Shown one piece after another: positions 7,201 through 12,186 of a stretch of 13,869 nucleotides of DNA. Origin of the DNA: Opitutaceae bacterium (GTDB lineage Bacteria > Verrucomicrobiota > Verrucomicrobiae > Opitutales > Opitutaceae); assembly GCA_031266495.1 (NCBI GenBank), contig JAISAX010000781.1:1-13869 (forward strand), given 5' to 3'. Position numbers and translations under genes: made by a program. The stretch's first letter is position 1, and the number at the start of each line of letters is the position of its first letter. Below the pieces are notes generated by a model. The model was not told the DNA's origin and did not search any database. It saw only the letters and a program-made list of their open reading frames with translations.

Positions 7201-7282
7201 CGCGCGGCAGGCGCAGTTCGAGGTTCTTCAGGTTGTGCTCCCGGGCTCCCTTGACGTGAATGTGCGTGGCGATCGGTTGCAT
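4220..7282 (-). CDS. uvrA: Excinuclease ABC subunit A (UvrA family) with repeat-derived insert
   Basis: A 1020-residue UvrA-type double ABC ATPase; UvrA recognises bulky DNA lesions and loads UvrB in nucleotide excision repair. First ATPase: Walker A G-P-S-G-S-G-K-S at 35-42, signature L-S-G-G-E at 563-567, Walker B V-I-Y-V-L-D-E-P at 584-591. Second: Walker [10 protein letters not shown] at 717-725, L-S-G-G-E at 906-910, Walker B ending L-D-E-P at 932-935. Zinc cysteines are at C266/C269 with C290/C293, and C816/C819 with C839/C842. It is longer than the roughly 940 residues usual for UvrA because about residues 441-498 are translated from palindromic repeats. The sequence around residues 57-80 ([11 protein letters not shown]) differs from E. 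coli UvrA, so it may be a second paralogue. ATG starts 3 bp after the regulator's stop with no Shine-Dalgarno sequence. Confidence 0.92.
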   Translation of the reverse strand: MQPIATHIHVKGAREHNLKNLELRLPRGKLVVITGPSGSGKSSLAFDTIYAEGYRKYMESLSTQARQVLEQLKRPDVDFIHGLSPVLAIEQRTGGGSPRSTIATVTEIADYARLLWALHGEQRCPKDGGRVVQRSLDDNVARVLAEAAGQRIMLLAPALRARPSVLREELPRLRQRGFQRIRLDGDNENGVGIRNLDDPRLIPAGTREIAVDLVVDRLVAVEDQRSRLADSLELAFREGKDRAIVLAQKSAADPWREIHLSQTLACEICGDVFEKLMPRHFSFNHSEGACPTCGGIGKKLRFVPELVIPDPEKSVREGAIKPWRIGGKNLIIKHNAQLKQLAEQLPFDADTPWKNLPEKTRDTILLGAGERLFAFKLKRMREPRAMPFPGVIADLEESFRETDSDGFRARLTTYMVSGECPECHGTRLNARSSNVFVRASGAWHGLPARESCPSDVARASSPCDSESGAAASPCHHDKPTGWKPMPRQPAGGTPVPLQSTPLGITDFFRLDVAAAHAVADGLAATLAGNDALREIVTGIEQRLRFLLETGLGYLTLDRDYDTLSGGEAQRVRLATQLGMGLMGVIYVLDEPSIGLHPHDNRKLLDTLCELRDHGNTVLVVEHDEETMRMADEIVELGPEAGTGGGRILFQGTPAALMAAPSRQTRTGPYLARKLAVTRDAVTKDAGGAFITVREARANNLRGIDARFPVGLLTCVTGVSGSGKSTLVNDILATAAARKLNGAKTLPAAHRAIEHLDFFEKLVQVDQSPIGRSPRSNPATYTGLMDLLRDLFAQVPLAKVRGYKASRFSFNVRGGRCERCQGDGVIKLDMQFMADAYAPCPGCGGRRFNRETLEVLFHGKSIADVLDMTVRDAIGLFRNIPRVMDKLATLDAVGLGYLTLGQSATTLSGGEAQRIKLSLELSKRQQGNTLYILDEPTTGLHWVDIQHLMDLLFRLRDAGNTLIVIEHNLDVINIADWLIDLGPGGGSAGGEIIYAGPRAGIKSEQRSLTGQALKRWREAER
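5789..5962. repeat. GC-palindrome cluster inserted in frame within uvrA
   Basis: Five units lie within the coding sequence: about 5794-5816, 5824-5847 and 5858-5880 in one orientation, and 5895-5917 and 5935-5957 in the other. They are the same family as the clusters at 634-864 and 8603-8877. The insert is about 174 bp, a multiple of three and free of stops in the uvrA frame, adding roughly 58 residues (translated pieces such as A-W-H-G-L-P-A-R and T-G-W-K-P-M-P-R). It lies between the strand ending N-V-F-V-R-A-S-G and the one beginning P-L-G-I-T-D-F-F; in E. coli UvrA these are joined by a few residues. Confidence 0.85.
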
Positions 7283-7285
7283 GGT

Positions 7286-8488
7286 TCAGGGTCGGGAAGG
7301 GGGGAGGATTTTCGATTCTGGATTCTCGATTTTCGATTGAGCGCTGCCGCGCCGCAGGGCGCACCGCAGGGGTTTGTCTTCAATCGAAAATCGAGAATCC
7401 AAAATCGAAAATCCTCCCTCCTCCCTCACCGCTCCCGTCGATTCGCCGAGGAAAAGCGGCGCGGTGCGCGGCTGGAGCAGCGAGGGGGTTTCCCACTCCG
7501 TGTCGCCGAGCATCCAGTCCACGGCCTTGCCCAGGTACGGCACCCGCGACGGCGAGCGCAGGCTGGTGAGCGACGGGATCAGGAACGGCGCCATGCCTTC
7601 GTCGTTGATGGCGCACACCGACACGTCGCGGCCAATAAAAAGGCCCGCTTCGTGCAGGGCGCGCATGCCGCCGATCGCGGCATGGAGCGTGGTGCAAAAA
7701 AACGCGGTGCCCACCGGATCGCCGCCGGAATCCCCGAGCCGGGCCAGCACTTCGTCGCGGGCTGCGTCGATGGTCAGCGCCCGGGGCGAGTACAGCGTGC
7801 CGGCGAGCCGGTGTTCGGCCAAAAACGTCCGCCACAGGCCGATGCGCGCCTCGATCACGAAATTATGCGTCTGCACATTGAGGCAATCGATCCGGCGATG
7901 ACCGAGCCGGGCGAGGTGGTTGAGCAGCTTGCGTCCGGCCGCCAGAGGAAACACCGCCACTGAACGCAGGCCGTGGGGACTCGCATCGTGATCGAGCACC
8001 ACCACCCGCGTGCTCACATCGCGGAGGCGCCCGGTCAGCCAGGGAGCCATCCGGGCTCCGCTCGGATGAAAGAACACGCCGTCGAAACCGCCGCCGAGCG
8101 CCGCGCTGATCGCGGTGTCGTTGAGGTGTTCGTAAATGATCGAGCGGACCACGGCATGGCGGGTGGCGACGGCTTTTTCGATATCCTGCCGCCAGCGGTC
8201 GATTTCACAGGAAGCGGACGCAGGGCGCACGTAGGCGATGATCCCGCGGCGGCTTCCCCCCGGCTGTTCGCCGGTGGAGGCGATGCGCAGCCGGCCGGTC
8301 TCGCCGCGGGCGAGCACGCCCTCGGCGGCGAGCAGCCGGATGGCGCGCCTCACGGTCTGCCGGCTGAGCCCGAGTTCGAGGGCGAGCAGGCGCTCCCCGG
8401 GCAGCCGGTACGCGGCATGATCGCCGTGGCGGATGCGCTTGCGAAGCGCATCGGCGGCAAACTGCGTTTGTAAATCCGGGCGGGCCAT
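7286..8488 (-). CDS. GntR-type winged-helix / LacI-type sensor hybrid transcriptional regulator
   Basis: A 400-residue protein. Residues 10-70 form a GntR-like winged helix (R-L-P-G-E-R-L-L-A-L-E-L-G-L-S-R-Q-T-V-R-R-A, then L-L-A-A-E-G-V-L-A-R). Residues 80-355 form a LacI/periplasmic-binding-type sensor: G-F-D-G-V-F-F at about 134-140, V-V-V-L-D-H-D at 162-168, G-H-R-R-I-D at 196-201, V-S-V-C-A-I-N-D at 289-296 and I-P-S-L-T-S-L at 304-310. Such hybrids (AraR-like) usually repress sugar-utilisation genes until a sugar binds. The start at 8488 is chosen because upstream codons run through palindromic repeats. The last 40 or so residues are translated from the 7303-7417 inverted repeat (for example S-K-I-E-N-P-E-S-K-I), so the native stop was probably lost after the L-G-E-S-T-G ending. 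It lies upstream of uvrA on the same strand and downstream of a carbohydrate locus, its more likely target. Confidence 0.88.
   Translation of the reverse strand: MARPDLQTQFAADALRKRIRHGDHAAYRLPGERLLALELGLSRQTVRRAIRLLAAEGVLARGETGRLRIASTGEQPGGSRRGIIAYVRPASASCEIDRWRQDIEKAVATRHAVVRSIIYEHLNDTAISAALGGGFDGVFFHPSGARMAPWLTGRLRDVSTRVVVLDHDASPHGLRSVAVFPLAAGRKLLNHLARLGHRRIDCLNVQTHNFVIEARIGLWRTFLAEHRLAGTLYSPRALTIDAARDEVLARLGDSGGDPVGTAFFCTTLHAAIGGMRALHEAGLFIGRDVSVCAINDEGMAPFLIPSLTSLRSPSRVPYLGKAVDWMLGDTEWETPSLLQPRTAPLFLGESTGAVREEGGFSILDSRFSIEDKPLRCALRRGSAQSKIENPESKILPPSRP
7303..7417. repeat. 37-bp inverted repeat with CGAAAATC motifs, across the regulator's 3' end
   Basis: Arms at 7303-7339 and 7381-7417 are reverse complements with a single mismatch, around a 41-nt loop. 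Each arm is made of degenerate copies of GATTTTCGATT / AATCGAAAATC. The left arm begins 20 bp from the uvrA start, and both arms are coding in the regulator. In RNA this would form a very stable hairpin between regulator and uvrA. Confidence 0.85.
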
Positions 8489-8572
8489 ATCGGTTGCAAA
8501 GTTGCGATCCGGGCCGGGCAAGACAAGCGCGGTGTGAGCGGGCGGACGGAGAAGAAAGCGCCTCGCGCACGG

Positions 8573-8603
8573 GCGCATCTCGAAAAGTGGACAGGTTCCG
8601 GAG
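8573..8603 (+). repeat. Composite repeat end, copy 3
   Basis: Begins GCGCATCTCGAAAAGTGGAC and continues with AGGTTCCGGAG directly into a GTGGCGCGGGCG palindrome unit at 8603-8624, the same junction as at 597-654. It lies just upstream of the regulator gene. Confidence 0.6.
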
Positions 8604-8624
8604 TGGCGCGGGCGTCTCGCCCGC
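8603..8624 (+). repeat. GC-palindrome unit
   Basis: A single unit with stem GCGGGCG/CGCCCGC and loop TCT, directly after the composite repeat end at 8573-8603. Confidence 0.8.
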
Positions 8625-8630
8625 ACCACG

Positions 8631-8749
8631 GTCGAAAGTCACAAAGTCTGAAAGTCAAAAGTCATCACCGCGCGCTTTGCTCGCCTCCCCCTTAAGAAAT
8701 GGCCTGGCTCCAGCCGGACTCGACTTTCGACCTTCAGACCTTCGACCTC
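8631..8749. repeat. Inverted repeat with GAAAGTC motifs
   Basis: Arms at about 8631-8663 and 8717-8749. The core of one arm, AAAGTCTGAAAGTCAAAAGTC, pairs with the other at 18 of 21 positions; both consist of degenerate GAAAGTC/GAAGGTC steps. This is a different sequence family from the CGAAAATC hairpin at 7303-7417 but has the same design. Confidence 0.65.
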
Positions 8750-8753
8750 TTTC

Positions 8754-8877
8754 CGCGGGCGTCTCGCCCGCTTCCGGCGTGGCGCGGCCATCCTCGCCGT
8801 GGACGGCGCGGAGCGCCGCCGGTTTGTTTCCGGACGTCGTGGAGAGGCAACGCTCACGGGCTGGAAGCCCGTGCCAC
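8754..8877. repeat. Three GC-palindrome units
   Basis: Units at 8754-8771 (GCGGGCG type), 8779-8802 (a decayed GTGGCGCGGCC type) and 8855-8877 (CACGGGCT/AGCCCGTG type, opposite orientation). The last one immediately follows the transposase remnant in the minus-strand direction. Confidence 0.75.
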
Positions 8878-8892
8878 GTCGGCCCGGTGGCT

Positions 8893-9153
8893 TCGCCGTC
8901 GGCGGGCGAGCATCCAGAAGTTTTGCGTCAGGACCGCCCAGCTCACCGTGTGCCGTCGATGTTCGAGTCCCTTGCTTCGCAAGCGTCCGGACAAAAAGTC
9001 GTTGATGAGTATCCCGATCCTTCCTTCGGTCTGCGCCCGGCGCGCATGGGCTTTGACAAACCGGCTGTTCCGTTGCGCCTGACGCACGGTCTTCTTCAGC
9101 AGTTCCCGGAGCTTTCGCAGCACCCGCTTGCGTCTCTTTTTCCCGCCCTGTCG
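8893..9153 (-). pseudogene. Transposase C-terminal remnant
   Basis: On the minus strand about 87 codons read as the end of a DDE transposase: a basic segment (K-K-R-R-K-R-V-L-R-K-L-R-E-L-L-K-K), then Q-T-E-G-R-I-G-I, N-D-F-L-S-G-R-L-R-S-K-G, and V-S-W-A-V-L-T-Q-N-F-W-M-L-A-R. The E of T-E-G-R-I-G is in the position of the last catalytic acid of IS1182/ISNCY-like enzymes, and N-L-W-V-L-A-R-type endings are usual there. The catalytic N-terminal and central parts are absent: the frame continues upstream to 9459 but has no family features and runs into the GH113-like gene. It reads into a palindrome repeat at its 3' end. The remaining 9154-9317 shows no gene. Confidence 0.6.
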
Positions 9154-9317
9154 CCTATCCGGGAGTGCACAGCACGCCGAACCGGTGGCAGGAAGGGGAG
9201 ACGCTGCCGGCTCTGAAAGGGAAAGGCCGAGGGGTGTCATGAAGCTGCAATTACGTAGTTCCTTCCGGCGCGGGCGGATACCGGATGAATGCCGTTGGAG
9301 GCAGGCTGCGGTCGGGG

Positions 9318-10346
9318 CTATTGGCGGGCGAACCAGCGGCGCATGACGTCGGCGGCAGGTTTGCCGTCGATGGTAAAACCGGTGTCTCCCGCCGGGTCGG
9401 CGGCGTATTGGGGGCGGTGTTGCTGCTCCTCCCATTTCCACCAGTAAAGGCCACGCCACCAGGGTTCGCCCCAGAAAAGGGTGCAGATGGCGTCGAGAAA
9501 GTTGGCCTGCTCGCCGGGGGCGTAGGCGCCGGTGTTGCGGTATTCGCTGGGGCGGGTCGCGCCGCCGTGCACGGAGCGGCAGCCGGTCTCGCCAAAGAGG
9601 ATCGGGAGGCCGCCGAGTTTCTCCGAGGCCCGGCGCAGGATGGCGACGGTGGGACGGAGTTTTTCAACCATTTGCCCGACAGTCGCGCCGGGCGCGTCGG
9701 CGGCGGACGTGTAATAGCTGATGCACACGGCATCAAGGTCGCGCAACCAGGCGGGCGGCTCCGCGCTCTCAAGAAGCGTGGGCGGTTGCACGTCGTAGCA
9801 AACGGGGCCGGCATAAGATTCGCGTGTCATGGAAATGATACGACGCCAGCGGTCGTTGTTGTCGGCCTGTTCGGCTCCGTACAGTTCGCATCCGATGCAA
9901 TACATCTCGCAGCCGGTGCGCGCGGCGAGACGCGCGTAATGGGCGACGCTTTGCGCGAGGCTGGCAAACCAGGTGTCCCGGTAGGGGGTGACGCGTCCCT
10001 GGATTTGCTGGTCGCCTTCGGGAAAGTGGATGCGTCCGCGCCAGGAACTGTCGAGACACTCCACCATGGGTTTGAGCATCACGCGGATGCCGCGGGCGTG
10101 GAATTTTTCAATGATGGCGGCAAGTTCGTCATCGGAGGGCGTGAACTCGAAATCCTGATACAGGCGCGTGCTGGAAAATGTTTCCTGGATGACGCTGGTC
10201 ATGAGCGCCACCCAGGTGACGCCGAGCGCAGCCATGCGGTCCACCTGCGCGGCGGCTTCGGGCGTGGCGTAGTAACCGCGGCGGGCGAGGTAACCGAAGC
10301 TCATGCCGCGGTGCAGTTCTTCGAGGGCGGTGTGGTTGGGCGTCAT
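9318..10346 (-). CDS. GH113-like glycoside hydrolase (beta-mannanase/mannosidase type)
   Basis: A 342-residue TIM-barrel protein. R-G-M-S-F-G-Y-L near residues 13-20 is the typical first strand of GH113-like enzymes, followed by W-V-A-L-M (45-49), K-P-M at 92-94, W-R-G-R-I-H-F near 102-108, C-I-G-C-E at 150-154 (proposed acid/base E154) and I-L-F-G-E-T-G at 249-255 (proposed nucleophile E253). The two glutamates match the retaining mechanism and spacing of GH113 beta-1,4-mannanases/mannosidases. Y-W-W-K-W-E near 301-306 matches the last strand. No signal peptide is seen, so it may act inside the cell on imported oligosaccharides. An ATG at 10415 would add 23 residues without family character; 10346 is preferred. 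Neither start has a properly spaced Shine-Dalgarno sequence. It follows the acetylesterase on the same strand, likely in one transcript. Confidence 0.82.
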   Translation of the reverse strand: MTPNHTALEELHRGMSFGYLARRGYYATPEAAAQVDRMAALGVTWVALMTSVIQETFSSTRLYQDFEFTPSDDELAAIIEKFHARGIRVMLKPMVECLDSSWRGRIHFPEGDQQIQGRVTPYRDTWFASLAQSVAHYARLAARTGCEMYCIGCELYGAEQADNNDRWRRIISMTRESYAGPVCYDVQPPTLLESAEPPAWLRDLDAVCISYYTSAADAPGATVGQMVEKLRPTVAILRRASEKLGGLPILFGETGCRSVHGGATRPSEYRNTGAYAPGEQANFLDAICTLFWGEPWWRGLYWWKWEEQQHRPQYAADPAGDTGFTIDGKPAADVMRRWFARQ

Positions 10347-10419
10347 GCGGGAGAGGCGAGGGTTTGTCGGAGAAATGCGGTGTTCAATCGCGTAATGCGA
10401 TGGAGATGGTTCCATCTCC

Positions 10420-10451
10420 GGGCGGGCGGCGGCGGCGGGAGGGGGGGGGGG
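10420..10451 (+). other. G-rich tract with G-quadruplex potential
   Basis: Between the acetylesterase stop and the GH113-like start the plus strand has GGG, GGG, a GGC-GGC-GGC run, GGGA and then eleven consecutive G (10441-10451). Four or more G-triplets with short loops meet the usual G-quadruplex pattern. The genes run on the minus strand, so their mRNA would carry the C-rich copy. Confidence 0.5.
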
Positions 10452-10454
10452 AGG

Positions 10455-12041
10455 TCAGGGATTCCGGGCGGGGAGGGGCCAGTCGTCGGTGCGAAAGGGG
10501 GCGGCGGGCAGGTTGGCGGAGTTGACGAGGTTGACACGGGGATCGTTGCAAAATGCATAGCGCACGGCGACAGGCGCGGGAACGTCCGGGGATGAGAGGA
10601 CGATTGTCGTGCGGTTTTCGATACGGGCGGTCGCGGGATGGAATCGCCGGTCGGCGCCGGCGATTTCAAAGGCGGCGGGAGCGGCGGTGCCGGTGGTGCG
10701 GAGGCCGGTGGCGGTGCCGGGTTGCCAGGTGACGCGGGCAACAGGTCCGTCGTAGGTGACGTTGGCGAGGGTCGGTCCGGCGGCCGGTTGGTTGTCGGGG
10801 GGGGGACGGGCGTAGGCAAGGGGTTGGGCGAGGCGGGCGAGGCGTTCGCCGACGGGGCGTTTGTTGCGGGGGTGTTCGGCGGAATCGGGGCCGCCGAGAT
10901 CGAGCGTGACGACGAGGCCGGTGCGGGGTAGTTGCCGGGTGGCGAGTGCCTGGGCTTCGCGGAGGGCGGCGCGCTCGAGGCCGTCGGGGAGAAAGCCGCG
11001 CGGGATGTCGCGGTAGGGGGCAAGTTGCACGACCAGAAAGGGGAGTCGGGGGTTTCCCCATGCCTCGCGCCAGGAGGTGATGAGCGCGGGGAGCGCTTCG
11101 CGGTATTGGGCGGCCTGGCGGGCGTTGGCTTCGCCTTGATACCAGAGAATGCCACGGATGGCATAGGGCGTGAGCGGGGCAACCATGCCGTTATAGAGTC
11201 CGGAGGGTTGGTTGTAGTGACCAGGTCCATACGGGGGTTCGGGCCGCCGGGGAGGCGTTTTCCGGGCGGCCCTGGCGGAGTCCGCCGCGGCTTGCCAGGC
11301 GGCGAGTTTTTGGTCGTGGGCGGTTTTGGCCGCGGGGTGCGCGGCGAGGGCGCGTTGCCATGCGGCACGGTCGGGCGCGAAGGCGGGGGTTTTGTCGAAA
11401 GCGGGAGCCGGTATCCATGGCTGGATACGTGCGCTGCCACGGGAGGCGTTGATGATGCCGACGGGTATGCCGCCGAGGTCGGCGGAGAGTTTTTTCGCAA
11501 AATAATAACCGACGGCGGTCATCCAGCCGGTGATGGCCGGGGAGGCGGCGGCCCATTTGCCTTCGATATTGGCCGCGGGGGCGTCCGCAATGGCCCGCTG
11601 GATACGGATGATGCGGATGCCGGGATTGGCGGAGCGGGCGATTTCCGCCGGGGCGTCATCGGTTTCCTTGACGATCCATTCCATGTTGGACTGGCCGGAT
11701 GCAAACCAGACTTCGCCGACAAGGACGTCCGGGATACGGATGGGGGTGGCGCTGGTGGTCCCTGTGATGATGAGGGTGCGCGGGTGTGTGGCGTTGGTGG
11801 CGGGTTGGGCGGGGAGCGCGAGGCGCCAGTATCCGGTGACAGGGTCGGCGGCGGCGGCGGCGGTGGCGGATGGGGTGAGCCGGACGGTGATTTTTTCCCC
11901 GGGTTCGGCCGTCCCCCAGATGGCGATGGGGGTGTCACGCTGGAGGACTACACCGGGACTGAAAATTTGCGGAAGGGTGATCGCGCCGTGGCTGGCGGTG
12001 GCAAGCGCCAGGAGCAGTATGAGGTGGCGTTGGGCGTTCAT
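10455..12041 (-). CDS. Sialate O-acetylesterase-type SGNH hydrolase (secreted)
   Basis: A 528-residue protein of usual family length with an N-terminal signal peptide (hydrophobic L-I-L-L-L-A-L-A-T-A, likely cleavage near S-H-G-A at 20). The SGNH fold shows block I F-A-S-G-Q-S-N-M-E-W at 113-122 with nucleophile S118, and W-Y-Q-G-E-A-N at 300-306 in the position of block III. The final catalytic region is P-D-S-A-E-H-P-R-N-K at 385-394: H390 is clear, but the aspartate (D386) is four residues before it, not two as in the common D-x-H-P form. Block II reads R-G-S-A-R-I-Q-P-W where G-G-T-x-I-E-x-W is common. Such enzymes remove acetyl groups; beside glycosidases, an acetylated plant polysaccharide is a likelier substrate than sialic acid. 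It lies between two glycosidase genes on the same strand. Confidence 0.9.
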   Translation of the reverse strand: MNAQRHLILLLALATASHGAITLPQIFSPGVVLQRDTPIAIWGTAEPGEKITVRLTPSATAAAAADPVTGYWRLALPAQPATNATHPRTLIITGTTSATPIRIPDVLVGEVWFASGQSNMEWIVKETDDAPAEIARSANPGIRIIRIQRAIADAPAANIEGKWAAASPAITGWMTAVGYYFAKKLSADLGGIPVGIINASRGSARIQPWIPAPAFDKTPAFAPDRAAWQRALAAHPAAKTAHDQKLAAWQAAADSARAARKTPPRRPEPPYGPGHYNQPSGLYNGMVAPLTPYAIRGILWYQGEANARQAAQYREALPALITSWREAWGNPRLPFLVVQLAPYRDIPRGFLPDGLERAALREAQALATRQLPRTGLVVTLDLGGPDSAEHPRNKRPVGERLARLAQPLAYARPPPDNQPAAGPTLANVTYDGPVARVTWQPGTATGLRTTGTAAPAAFEIAGADRRFHPATARIENRTTIVLSSPDVPAPVAVRYAFCNDPRVNLVNSANLPAAPFRTDDWPLPARNP

Positions 12042-12076
12042 GCGGGGAAATCAAGAATCAAGGGAGGATCTGAAAA

Positions 12077-12181
12077 TTAACCGCGAAGGACACGAAGGAT
12101 GCGAAGAGCGGAAAGAGCGAAATCGGGAAACAGGGTGCTGGTAACTTCATCTTCGCGTCCTTCGCATCCTTCGCGGTAAAA
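12077..12181. repeat. Inverted repeat with CGAAGGA motifs between two genes
   Basis: Arms at 12077-12107 and 12151-12181 match at about 27 of 31 positions. Each is made of the steps CCGCGAAGGA, CACGAAGGAT and GCGAAG, or close variants. The right arm ends at the stop region of the GH-A gene and the hairpin fills most of the 145-bp gap before the acetylesterase, where it could act as a transcript-stabilising or attenuating structure. Confidence 0.75.
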
Positions 12182-12186
12182 ATGAA

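Noticed and set aside
8489..8629. Upstream extension of the GntR-LacI regulator
   Set aside because: The added 47 residues are translated from the composite repeat and a palindrome; the winged helix begins normally after 8488.
9285..10595. Plus-strand open frame of 436 codons
   Set aside because: Antisense to the GH113-like gene and the end of the acetylesterase; no recognisable domain.
10932..12080. Plus-strand open frame of 382 codons
   Set aside because: Glycine-rich antisense shadow of the acetylesterase gene.
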